Position numbers and translations under genes: made by a program. This document shows positions 12,392-23,487 of a stretch of 64,000 nt of DNA, in pieces. Where the stretch lies: positions 18,347,002 to 18,411,001 of the forward strand of contig NC_045148.1 in the NCBI RefSeq assembly GCF_008831285.2. The letters run 5' to 3'. Source of the DNA: Nymphaea colorata (Eukaryota; Streptophyta; Magnoliopsida; Nymphaeales; Nymphaeaceae). The notes under the pieces were generated by a model. It was given only the letters and a program-made list of their open reading frames with translations, had not been told where the DNA came from and searched no databases. Positions within the stretch are counted from its first letter, which is position 1. Every line of letters begins with the position of its first letter.

Positions 12392-12694
12392 TATTCATCC
12401 ACTTTTCTTTTTACTAGCTTTTCTTTCTCTTTTCAACGCTTTTCTTGTTCAGCTGAAACTTTGAATTGCCATCTAACTACACGATCTCAGTGCAAGCCAC
12501 TCGGTTTTCTTTTCCATGGTTGCTCTTTATCGTCTAAGATACTTTTATGGGAACCCCCACTGGATTACATGGATATCAGACTCGGGTCAGAAGCCAGTGC
12601 TAACCTATACCTATCTGGTTTGTTCTATCCAAAAGGAAATCATTCCAATTTTAAAACAAACAGGAAGAAATTTCAAAGGGTTCATGATTTGATA
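12392..12694 (+). other. unit sequence, no gene
   Basis: Shared almost unchanged with 30,937-31,239 and 38,431-38,733, and in part with 53,672-53,850. The open frame running 12,332-12,769 crosses the foldback tip and the hAT-like end, so it is not a gene. Confidence 0.6.
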
Positions 12695-12702
12695 GACAAA
12701 CT

Positions 12703-13228
12703 TAGGGCTGCACAACGAGTCGAGCCAACTCGGGCTCAACTCGAACTCGCTCGAGTAAACTTGACTTGAGCTCGACTTGTTTTTTATACGAGTCAAATTC
12801 GAGCTTAAATATAAACTCGAGTATTTAATGAGTCGAGTTCGTTAAATATATACTCGACTCTCGGCGACGTTAATCACATTTCACCCACACAGCTTAATTT
12901 TATTTTTTTTGTTTTAAGTTTTTTAATTTTCCCTCCTTTCTTTTCCTCTTTTCACCCACACACAGCAACGTTTTTTAAATATCATTATTATACCCCACTT
13001 TCATTATCCTACTTTTCTACCAATCAATCACCTTTTTACTTTCCCTCTCCTTTTTCTCTCTCCTCACCACGCTCATGGTTCATTTTTCCCAACACGCCAC
13101 ATTTCTTCCTCCCCGCGTCGTCGGTGACACTTTCACCCATGCATGCTGCAAGCCCAACGATGCAGCGAAAAAGGAAGCATTACTGATGATAAACAGTCGA
13201 GCTCGAGCTGACTAAACATGAGCTCGAA
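12703..13228 (+). mobile_element. GAGCTCG-rich hAT-like element, copy 1
   Basis: A 526-bp insertion starting TAGGGCTGCACAACGAG and ending GAGCTCGAA, flanked by GACAAACT at 12,695-12,702 and 13,229-13,236. The 8-bp duplication and TAGGG start fit hAT elements. The paralogue at 3,190 lacks it. It is non-coding, with GAGTCGAG repeats near both ends and a T-rich core. The two termini are not a clean inverted repeat, so the right end may be altered. Confidence 0.7.
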
Positions 13229-13236
13229 GACAAACT

Positions 13237-13689
13237 TTCTTGTTGGCTGTATTTCTTGCAATTGTTTAAAATTAAAGAAAAACATACTTTCATGTAATGT
13301 AGAATAGAGAATGAAGTTTATTTAGTCAAATTTGTGCCATCTCTAGAAACAAGTTTTCTTGTTATGAAAAGACCTCGAAATGGTCCAAAATTTTGTAGTA
13401 TACCACGCAAGCATATCAAGCTCTCACAAGGTATGCATTTTATAGCAACGAAAACCCCCACGTTCATCCCTTCCCATGCACCAACTTAAATCTCTCGAAC
13501 CAGATGTACTGGAGAGACATGGAGATGCAGAAAGCAATGAACGATGATCTGATGGCATGACACTCCTTTCTCAAATTCATGACCTTTGATCACAGGGTCT
13601 GAGAGATCATATATGATTAGGAAGAAGAGGAGGAGAAAGGGGAGTTAAAAGGAAGAGGGAAGGAGCTTGCAAAAGGTGGTGGCAGCAGT
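13237..13689 (+). other. unit sequence, no gene
   Basis: Matches 3,200-3,560 and 31,779-32,231. It ends in a purine-rich stretch (GAAGAAGAGGAGGAG). Nothing coding is recognised. Confidence 0.6.
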
Positions 13690-15242
13690 GGCAAACAATC
13701 CAACAAAATGTAAGCAGGAGCATGTGGGAAACGAACTACTTGAAGCTAGTAGTTTGTTTCTCAGCTCTTGAGACGTCCCCTGCCTCCTCTGGTTCACCGG
13801 CGGCCATTGCTGTTTCTAATAGCCAGAATGCGACATATTCACCTCCCCTCTTTTCACAAGTAAACGAACAAATCAACCCAAAACACCCAAAATTTAAATC
13901 TTTCCTAATGCCGATGAACCTGATAGAGCAAGGGGCGACGATCTCCACCGACGCCCCCTACATAGATATAGAGAGAGAGAAAAAAAGAAAGAGAGGGAAG
14001 GAGAAAGAGAAAATGCGAGAGAAGAGAGGAAGAGGAAGGAAGAAGGGGAGTTGGTGATCGGAAAGATGGCAAAGAATGAATGTGGGAGAAAAAGAACAGA
14101 GCCCCCAGAAGAAAGAGAAAGGAAAAAAAAGATCAGCTTATAGTAACCAGGCATATAAAGAGAAACCTAGGCTGAGCACTGATCAAGCTTAAACACGACC
14201 TAATATATTTATAATTACAAAAACCCTAAAAAATAAAAGAAAAGTAAACACCATAAAAAAAATATAGTAGGAGCCCTCTCACCATCCCTATGCTCTTTTC
14301 AATATCTTTTATAATACTTGTTTTGAAATTTTTTCCACCTCAGTCTTAAAAGGAAACAAAAAATTATTGGCGAACGTGTCCCCCGCCCTCCCACTAGCTG
14401 ATCAGTACCCGTTTGTCATTTTTGGCGAAGAAAGGATGTGTCCCACCAGGAGAAAGAGAGGGCATCGTTGCCGTTGCCTGCATTAGTACACTTTTCTTTG
14501 CCGAAAATGATAAACGGGTCCTGATCAGCTAGTGGGAGGGCGGGGGAAACGTTCGTCAATAATTTTTTGTTTCCTTTTAAGACTGAGGTGGAAAAAAATT
14601 CAAAATAAGTATTACAAAAATAATTAGTGAATATTGAAAAGAGCATAGGGATGCTGAGAGGGCTCACCCCATATTTTTTTTATGGTGTTTATTTTTTTTT
14701 ATTTTTTAGGGTTTTTGGAATTCCAAATATATTAGATCGTGTTTAAGGTTGATCAGTGTCGAGCCTACGTTTCTCTTTATATGCCTGGTTACTACAAGCT
14801 GATCTTTCTTTTCTTTTCCCTTTCTTCTCCGTGCTCTCTGTTCTTTTTCTCCCACATTCATTATGTGCCATCTTTCCAGTCATGAACTCCCCTTCTTCCT
14901 TCCTCTTCCTCTCTTCTCTCTTTCTTTATCTCTCTCCTTCCCTCTCTTTCTTCTCTCTCTCTATATCTATGTAGGGTGCGTCGGGGGAGATCGTTGCCCC
15001 TTGCTCACTCAGGTTCGTCGGCATTAGGAAAGATATAAATTTTGGGTGTTTTGGGTTGATTTGTTCGTTTTCTTGTGAAGAGAGGGGAGGTGGATATGTC
15101 GCATTCTGGCGAGTGGAAACAGCAATGGCCGCTGGTGAACCAGAGGAGGCCGGGGACGCCTCAAGAGCTGCAGAATCAAACTACTAGCTTCAAGTGGTTC
15201 GATTCCCACGTGCTCCTGCTTACATTTTGTTGGTGCGCTTGC
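13690..15242. repeat. giant hairpin, foldback family B, copy 1
   Basis: The left arm at 13,690-14,440 and right arm at 14,489-15,242 are inverted complements separated by a 48-bp loop. Outer ends share ACAAAATGTAAGCAGG and CCTGCTTACATTTTGT. Both arms carry purine- or pyrimidine-rich tracts and a TAGGGTTTTTG motif. The right end overlaps the LTR-like block of the next unit. No transposase is present. Transcription would give a near-complete double-stranded hairpin of about 750 bp. Confidence 0.8.
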
Positions 15243-15943
15243 CTGAGACTTCCATGATCCAATAAATAGCTCACCACCTCTCAGTCATGAGATTCCTCGT
15301 CCCTAGAAAAGGAAAATCATTGAACTCATGAAAATGAGAGATTTTATTTCCTCAGGGCTGCTTGGTGCTGGATTAGAAGGGAAGGAATACAAAAGTCTCT
15401 CCATGATTCCATCGTTCTGGCTTCTTGTTTATTTTGAGATTTTTAGTGATCAACTTTTCCTTTTAAGCCTTATTTTGCTTTAATATTTTCCTTCGAGGGG
15501 TTGTAGAATTGGCTTTCAATGCAAATTTGATTAGCATTAGTTTTTGGATACTGTGTAGTTCTTCAGGAAACTTATGCCAACCCACCAATCTCTATAATTG
15601 GAAATTCAAAATGCCATGAATCGACTTGGTGAAATTCTAAAAAAATCCTAATAAGAGAAGATTTTAACTATAAATGAGGTTGCACCAGCAATGTCACTAC
15701 ACCAATCTCTATGGCAGAAAAAATGTCATAGTTGGAATCTTAAGATGTCGTTAATCTCCTTGGTCCACTAAAAAGGATCCTGTAGATAAAAAAAAAGGTT
15801 TACATGAAGCCTCATTTTTTAATAACTGTCTCATGAAAAATGTCTTCAGCCTACGTTGCGTATCTTTAGTTGGTTGGTTGTTTGGCAAAAGGCTGCCCTT
15901 TATATTTTCCGGTTACGGGAAAAAGTAGAGTTATGTAAAACCA
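15243..15943 (-). repeat. LTR-like block, unit 1b
   Basis: Diverged copy of 5,400-6,066. It ends TGTAAAACCA at 15,943 where the integrase-finger remnant begins. The E-box-like CCCACGTGCTCC lies at about 15,206. Same reading as unit 1a. Confidence 0.5.
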
Positions 15944-17192
15944 ATGTTTTGCACGAGGCACACATCACACACATAATTATTATTCAAATCAAGATTTTTT
16001 TTTTCACTAATTTCAAACAGAAAATGAGAGATGACCTATTAGCTTATGCTAAACTTGCAAAATAGGTGTGAGCACACGTTGGGCCTTGTGGAAGAACATA
16101 CAAACCGCTTTTCACCTCTTCTCGACCAATCATCATCTTCGATGCCGGGCACTCGATAACACAATGATCAGACAAAAAGGTTATAGAACACTTTAAACTT
16201 TTAGTAAGTTCACCAACACATAGCAAATTGACCTTGAACGATGCTATACGTAACATGTCATCTATGTCAAATGAAGACAAATATTTTATCCATCTGATGT
16301 GCTAAGAGAGTTATTCCATTTGTAATGTTCCAGGCACATTGCACGTTTTTAATTTATGAAATGCTTGTGCATCAAAGCATATATGTTGAATGGCTCCCGA
16401 ATCTATAATCCTAGTAAGAGAGTATAAATTAGTTGAACAATTATTACCTGTGGTGGCTATATTACCGGTAAAATTGATGTTGTCTGGCTGGTCATTCACC
16501 AAGGATAGAAGCCCACTATATTGTTCAAGGGTCAAGGCTAGTGTGATGCTTTTAGTATCATGTCCTCCACCGCCTTGACCACAGACATCTTTTGTAAAAA
16601 TGGATTTCAGATTATGCCTTCATAGCACCACAGTAACAAACTGGAACCAGAGAGCAGGAACTAAACTCATCTCAAAGAGCTTTTAGCTTGGTATAGCTTG
16701 ATGCAATGGACATAGTACCTTGCTGTAGGCAGCATATGGCACTCTGGATTTGATGAATCCGAGGAACAAGACTTTGTGAGAAGCGTTCTTTCAAATCTTG
16801 CCAGACTTCTCTAGCATTAATTGAGTATATGATGCTTGTTAAAATATCCTTGGTGACTGAATTGAAGATTCAAGACAGTACAAGATTGTTGTATATAATC
16901 CACGTACAATGGTTAGGGTCACCCTTATTTGGCATCTATAAAACTGATCTTACTTTTTGTCGAGAGAAACAAGAGCATGGCTCTACTCCACATCCCATAA
17001 TTTTCTCCATTAAAATTTCGAGACACCAAAGCATTTCCAAGATTATCATTGTGATGAATATAAAAAGGGCTAGACAACACCTGGGATGTATCGGCACCAT
17101 TGATGTTGAGATCAGCATCATCACCAGACTGACATCCATTGTTGATCTCCTTAGGTCCATGTTCTGCCATTGAACTCATAGCTCTGATACCA
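15944..17192 (-). pseudogene. truncated copia, unit 1b
   Basis: Minus-strand remnant with the N-terminal gag at 16,925-17,203 (SSPFYIHHNDN, NYGMWSRAML), the protease WIDSGA-type site as RIIDSGAIQHIC near 16,390-16,425, and the pre-integrase stretch FKVNLLCVGELTKSLKCSIT at 16,044-16,280. The central gag and zinc knuckle are deleted around 16,610. The 3' junction into LTR-like DNA is the same as in unit 1a. At 16,065-16,069 GAGCA is single and followed by CACGTTGGG, which is the empty site of the copia insertion in the paralogue. Confidence 0.7.
17181..17192 (-). other. primer binding site, tRNA-iMet type
   Basis: Minus strand TGGTATCAGAGC immediately follows the LTR end at 17,193. Confidence 0.8.
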
Positions 17193-17515
17193 TGTTGAAA
17201 CACTTACGAAATATATTTGGGTGACCACTGATTCTAGTTTGGGTTTAGAAAGCTAAATTTGAAATACAAACCCTTTAGCCATGGGAAGCACTATTGGCTT
17301 TACAAGTGTGACTTTACCAAACTCTTTTACCGTCTCCTCCACCCATTTTATATAAGTAGTTGTTATAGCTCACATCACTTTTGCATTGCCTTATTAAGAA
17401 TGCCTAAGCGTAGGTTGCATATCTTTTGTTTGTTGGTTGTTTGCCTGTTTGGCAAAAAGCTGACCCTTTGATATTTTTCGCCTACCTGAAACCTAAAAGT
17501 TAAGTTATGTAAACC
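17193..17515 (-). repeat. 5' LTR of truncated copia, unit 1b
   Basis: Runs from TGTTGAAACAC next to the PBS to TGTAAACCA. It is strongly diverged from the unit 1a and 2 LTRs but shares ACCGTCTCCTCCACCC, GTTGTTATAGCTCAC and TTGGTTGTTTG-type landmarks. Confidence 0.6.
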
Positions 17516-17981
17516 ATATAGTGTCAATAAATGTGTCATAGTGGCTTCAAATGTATATAATTAACTACATATACACACATATGAGGAATGTGTGTGTGTG
17601 TGTGTTTATGATGATGATTTTAGATTCTGATCATCTATTCTTCTTTCCGTTTTTAGTTGTTAACACGAGGCCATGCTGTGCCTGTTTCACAAGATATGTG
17701 GTCCTCTAGTTGTTCATACTTTTTGTTCATATAATATATATATATATATATATATATTAAATAGTGACTCTAGCTTTTTAGAGTTATGTTGTCATCTAAT
17801 CTAAACTATATGATCCAACATGATGGACAGTTAAGAGAAAAATAAAAAAAAAAAGATGATGAACATTTTCGTCATCTAATATTAATTTACATATTTTTTT
17901 CTTTATTTTTCTCTCAATCATCTTTATACTTTACATGGACAGTCTTGATTACATGGTTGGGTGTGATAACTAGAGTTCTCG

Positions 17982-18072
<91 letters not shown>

Positions 18073-18945
18073 GGCCCTCTTAAATTACCAATGTTATGGT
18101 TCAAGTGAGTTGAGTTTAATATAATTTTGTTTGTATGTTTATGTGCATATATAATGACTCTAGATTAAGTAGACAGTATGAAACATCAATCATGGGCAGA
18201 TCTCGTCTCCTGTTAGTAAGGCTGGGCGTAGGGTTGGGCACCAGATGGGTACCTCACCCAACTCGAGCTCGGGCTCGGCCTGAAAAAGGGCACCAAGCCA
18301 TCTTGATAAGTTATCGGGCCAGCTCGGGTGGGCCCAATTAAGCCTCGTTCGGCTTAATAAGATTTTTTTAATATATACTTTATTAACTTTTATATATAAT
18401 TATAATATTTTATTAAGATTAATTATATTGATATATTATTTTATATTAAGTATATATTTTTTAATTTAATTGGGCAAGCTCAGCTTCATGTTTTAAGTGT
18501 TGGCCAACCCGAGCCCAACCCTTTAGTGGGTAAAGCCGGGCCCACACTGTGTGCCACCCAAACCCCTTTCTTCCCCTCTCTCTCTCACTCTCTCGTGCTC
18601 CCTCTCCCCTTCTAACACAGACTGCATCAGGCAGCCTCCCCATTCCATTCCGTCCACCAGATGATGGGTGGAAGGAAGGGGCTCACCCTCCAGTCACCGA
18701 AGCCCCATGCCGTCAAGCAGCCATAGGGCTCCTCCATCCCTCCACCCGACAATGGGTGGAGGGGAATGGAGGAGACCGGTATGCTGCGGCGATGGAGAGG
18801 AAGAAAAGAGCAAAAAAATGAAAAAATGAAAACACTTGTTAATCTTTGACCTGAGATCCAACGAGATATAATTTTACATATCAGACACGAGGATTTGGAG
18901 TACTTCCCACAGATTGGAAATCTAAAATCTTCTTTTCTCGATGGT
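17516..18945. other. unit 1b tail with microsatellites and a small repeat
   Basis: Holds (TG)n at about 17,589-17,605, TA repeats at about 17,738-17,757 and 17,985-18,070, and a GGGTTGGGCACC / GTGTGCCACCC bordered repeat at about 18,225-18,570 rich in CTCGGGCTCGG and TTAATATATA. That repeat resembles a second GAGCTCG-type non-autonomous element, with boundaries not proven. A CT-rich stretch follows to about 18,620. No gene is recognised. Confidence 0.5.
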
Positions 18946-18950
18946 GGTGA

Positions 18951-19345
18951 TGAAAGAAAATATGCATGATAGGAAGTTTTAAAGTGGTTCCGATAAAATC
19001 CTACCTCCACTATCTCTCACACCAAGACTTAGATGATGTGAGGTTCCCTTATGATGATATTTCATTTGTTTGAATTTTAAAAAATCTTTCCTTAAACTTT
19101 GATTCTCTGTAACGATTGCTCTCATCTTTAATGAGGATGTGTTACCATTTTCGTTGCTTAAATTTCCTTCCCTAAGATACCCTGTTTCTTGATTGTTAAG
19201 ATCATGATCAATATCTTTTCCTGCCGTTGAGCAGTTGTTAGCAGCAGGTATGATTTCCTTTTTATTAAGATTGTGCTGAATTAATTCAGCATGATCTTCT
19301 CCAGCCTTTGAATGTACGTAACTGCCTTGAGATGATCGGTTAACA
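18951..19345 (-). mobile_element. 395-bp TG...CA insertion, possible solo LTR
   Basis: Begins TGAAAG, ends TTAACA, and is flanked by GGTGA at 18,946-18,950 and 19,346-19,350. The unit copies at about 8,490 and 58,135 read GATAGTGGTGAGAC without it, so the insertion and its 5-bp duplication are directly visible. TG...CA ends with a 5-bp duplication fit a solo LTR. The minus strand has an unbroken stretch of about 125 codons from about 19,363 to 18,976 that includes SKAGEDHAELIQHNLNKKE and ENQSLRKDFLKFKQ. It lacks an early ATG and I do not recognise it. An identical insertion is at 50,325-50,719. Confidence 0.55.
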
Positions 19346-19350
19346 GGTGA

Positions 19351-20876
19351 AACCCAGCATTAGCCTTAGGGAGATTTCATAAGCCTCACATCTATCAAAC
19401 ACACCGGAGTTAATGTCTCATGATAGGATCACAATTCAGTGTATTGGATCTGTATAAAAGGACATATTATGAACTAGAAAAACAATAGATACGTCTCTCT
19501 GAGTTTTTAGTTCGTTTTTCTTTGATAACTTGTTGTCTAGTTTCAAAAAAGTTTAAAACCTAATTAGTTCCATTCGAATGGAATGGATTTAGATTTGGAT
19601 GATCATTTGAATTTCTTGGGCAGGGATTCAACACAAAAACCAATTTCAATACATCCGTCAAACTTGACATCAACCCACTTGTCCATTTCTTTCATCTCTC
19701 TCTATCCCTCACATCTTCAACTCCCATAACATGCATCAATAACTTGTTTATGACTCTACTCAAAGTAAGAAACTCTCTTCCGGGTGGAAAGTGCGTAAGA
19801 ACACATTCTGACAACCACTTTAAACAGAAGAAGATTATGTGGACACTCGTCACTTTTCTGTGAGTGGGGTCTTCCCCGTTCAAAAAAAAAAAAGTCAAAA
19901 TTTCCACCCAACTTTAGAAGTTATAAGACCTGCTTTTAGTGTCTCGGGTTGCGGTCCTCCCCGTATTCTATCTTGCACATTAGTGGCTGGTTACTCATCA
20001 TTCATGCAGCAAGTAAAGCGGGCCACTTATCAAAACCCTTTAATGGGAAAAAAAAAAAAGAAGGTTCAACCATTTGGGCTCAGTTTTGTTCTTTTATCCT
20101 ACTGGATCAACGAACCGTTTCCTAGAAGAAAGCAGTCAACATTAAATGTAATTAACAAATGTGAGGGTGGTTTACACGCATATAAGTCATTCGTAAATAA
20201 AAAGCAAACCATACAGGGATAACTTTTGACTCATAAAAGTTACAACTAATTAATGGCATGTTTAGATGATGCAGACACTAGAGACTACCTGCTAAATCTT
20301 GGTGTAGTGTCAAACGTAGTTCCAAAAACAATGGGCAAAAGGTATGACCAGAAAAGACAATTCCCCTCGTTTGAAACAAACATTACACGTAATTCACCGT
20401 TACTACTTTGGGGCATTTGGGAGAGATACCAATGGCTTTTTGCTAAAACAAGAAATTAAAGATAATGAAGGCAAATGCAACAATATGGTTCGGCATGTGA
20501 TCTTGTCATAATAAATTAAAGAAAGATGCTTATTAGAGAATGAACGTTTATCTAACACAATAAAAGCAATTGTTTCCTAATCTTACTGAAATGGAATTAT
20601 ATTTTATTGGTGAGTACATGACGTGCATGGTTCATGCCAATGAGAGAGAGAGAGAAAAGAGAATGAGCAAGAGAGTTTTTCTAACAAAACACACCTGCAG
20701 GAATGCGCACAAGCATAATCAGGAATTTACACATGCGCCTTCATATGCAACTCTTGATCATGCTGGTAAATGAATTTGTGATCAGGAATTAACATTTACT
20801 AGTATCAAACGCTCAATTTCCCTTCTGAATACGAACTTGATCGATGGTTTAATCTTGACCGCTTCTTGTGCATAAT
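19351..20876. other. duplicon right part, no gene recognised
   Basis: Nearly identical to 50,725-51,704 up to position 20,330, then continues as 52,964-53,290. Relative to the second duplicon 1.26 kb is missing at 20,330/20,331. A GA tract lies at 20,642-20,654. No coherent reading frame shows family resemblance. Confidence 0.6.
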
Positions 20877-21777
20877 TAATCTCTGTGGATCATGTTCTTT
20901 GATCAACTTGAGGAATATTGTGAGGGCCAGATCATTTCGCACATAACATCTACATAAATGGAAATCCAAGTGGAGCTCCGAATTTGGCAACCAACCTGGG
21001 CCCTAATCACTAGAAGGGGGTGGGGGGAAGCCATGTAGTACATGCTTGTCATCTCTATAGCCTGGGGAGAGTAGCTATTCTGTATTTACTGGCCATGCTT
21101 TTTGAAAGAGCTCCATTTCTCTCTCTTCTTTCTCTTTCCCTCTCCTTTCTTTTGCTACCAGAACAATCAAGACCCTCCATTCCATCTTTGATGAAAGATA
21201 TGCCTTTCTTGTCAAGCTAAAGAAAGGGACCAGCCATTTCTGCTGCCCAAAATGGGAATGGTGGGGAATTGGAGGCATATTTCAACGGCAGTTTTAACGT
21301 ACAATCCCATTAAAAAGATAAGAGAAGGAAAAACAGAAAGGTGCAAATTTTGAGTTTGAATTAAGGTGCTAAAACCTCGTTGGTAGTACGCTTGAGCATC
21401 GAAAAAGGAATGCTATTTGCATCTTAGATGATTCTTGATTGGTGTTATATAGTGTTAAAGTCTAATAATGTTATATAGTGTTATAATATTATTGTGTTAT
21501 ATATCAGTTGTAGTGTCATATATTGTTAATGGATGAACGAGTGAGCTAACTTGGCTTTTGTTTTTTCTTAGCATTTGAGAGAGAGAGAGAAAGAGAGAGA
21601 GAGAAAAAAATGTTCCCTCTTTTTCCTTTTTTATGACTTTGGGAAGAATACATCTGCATATATGTTTATTTATTTCAATTGGCAGCCTGTCACTTTTTTC
21701 CCTTCTTTATAGAGAAGAGAAGAGATTTCCTTGGGCTGACGACATAGGGCAGCATCCATCCGTTTGGGATCGCAATT

Positions 21778-21818
<41 letters not shown>

Positions 21819-22245
21819 TCATAGGTAACGCACAAGTCGAGGATTCGACCTACCCAACAATTTTGAAAAGCATGTCGAACATCATGTAGAAGACCAATTA
21901 AGTTGGACGACCCGAACCCCAAGGTCAAGGCGAAATTGCCGACGTGATGTTGGGGCTTTTGGCTGGGGAGGTCGATGAAGACAAGGACCAAAAACTGTAG
22001 TTCTGAATCAGGCATGTGATCTAGGTTCTTCTGGACCGGACTCACATGCTATATATATCATGGTAAGTGTATATGCTATGGATGACGGAGTGTTGTCAAT
22101 GACTGGCAATGGTTGGTGTGTTGTGCTAAATCGCAGCCACTGTCTTGACAAGCTATGAACACGACACTGCCATTTATCCTCTTAGCCATTGAGCTTAAAT
22201 GAACCTCCCCAAAAAAGCTGAACGGTAGATGTGTTTGACATGGTC
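20877..22245 (-). repeat. palindrome left arm at duplicon junction
   Basis: Inverted copy of 22,252-23,487 (and of 3,995-5,230). It differs by an extra segment of about 350 bp at 21,767-22,125, including a GA tract at 21,777-21,815, and by lacking about 250 bp that the right arm carries at 22,691-22,943. Confidence 0.85.
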
Positions 22246-22251
22246 CTTGAT

Positions 22252-23487
22252 GACCATATCAAACACATCTATCGTTCAGCTTTTTTGGGGAGGTTCATTT
22301 AAGCTCAATGGCTAAGAGGATAAATGGCAGTGTCGTGTTCAGAGCTTGTCAAGACAATGGCTGCGATTTAGCACAACCAAACGGATGGATGCTGCTCTAT
22401 GTAGTCAGCTCAAGGAAATATCTTCTCTTCTCTATAAAAAGGGAGAAAAAGTGACCGGCAGCCAATTGAAATAAATAAACATATAAGCAGATGTATTCTT
22501 CCCAAAGTCATAAAAAAGGAAAAAGAGGGCACATGCAAGCTTCACTAGAACATTTCTCTCTCTCTCTCTCAAATGTTAAGAAAAAACAAAAGTCAAGTTA
22601 ACTCACCCGTTGTCCCCATTAACAATATATAACAATACAACAATATATAATGTCTGTATAACACAATAACACCATAGCACTATATTACACCATGAGAATT
22701 ATTTTAACCATTCAATATAGAGAGAGAGACATCGATGCGTGCCTATCGAGAAAAACTAATGAAAGAAACATTGAGAATGATTTAACAAGGTGTTATCATT
22801 TGATGCAGGGGATCCATTTTCTTCACAGTCATATCTTCTATTTGGGTACACAACACTTGGACCAACAAAAGGAAATCCTTCTGTAATTCCTGTGAACTGT
22901 TCTAGTGGTTAACCACCGTTTGACAATGCATCAAAACAGCAATCCAATCAAGAATCATCATCTAAGATGCAAATAGCATTCTTTTTGAGAAATGCGAAAG
23001 TACTACCAACGAGCTTTTAGCACCTTAATTCAAAATCAAAATTTGCATCTTTCCGTTTTTCCTTTTCTTATCTTTTTAATGGGATTGTACGTCTGCAAGT
23101 CGTAAAACTGCTATTGAAATATGCCTCCAATTTCCCACCGTTACCATTTTGGGCAGCAGAAATGGCTGGTCCCTTTCTTTAGCTTGACAAGAAAGGCATA
23201 TCTTTCATCAAAGATGGAATGGAGGGTCTTGATTGTTCTGGCAGCAAAAGAAAGGAGAGGGAAAGAGAAAGAAGAGAGAGAAATGGAGCTCTTTCAAAAA
23301 GCATGGCCAGTAAATGCAGAATTGCTACTCTCCCCAGGCTACAGAGATGACAAACATGCACTACATTGCTTTCCCCCACATTCGGAGCTCCACTTGGATT
23401 TCCATTTATGTAGATGTTATGTGCGAAATGATCTGGCCCTCACAATGTTCCTCAAGTTGATCAAAGGACATGATCCATAGAGATTAT
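22252..23487 (+). repeat. palindrome right arm at duplicon junction
   Basis: Pairs with 20,877-22,245 across a 6-bp spacer (CTTGAT). The first 40 bases pair with only a few mismatches (GACCATATCAAACAC facing GTGTTTGACATGGTC). It is also the start of the second duplicon. Confidence 0.85.

Noticed and set aside
12332-12769. 145-codon open frame conserved in three copies (also 30,877 and 38,371)
   Set aside because: It crosses the foldback tip, flanking DNA, the target duplication and the start of the hAT-like element. Conservation only reflects recent duplication.
15198-15213. GGTTCGATTCC, like a tRNA B box, near the end of hairpin family B
   Set aside because: No convincing A box at the right distance and no tRNA fold. 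A SINE or tRNA gene is not supported.
18549-18821. Open frames with identical translation in both duplicons at 18,549-19,010 and 49,923-50,384
   Set aside because: Identity reflects very recent duplication. Overlapping frames on both strands are equally conserved, so there is no coding signal.
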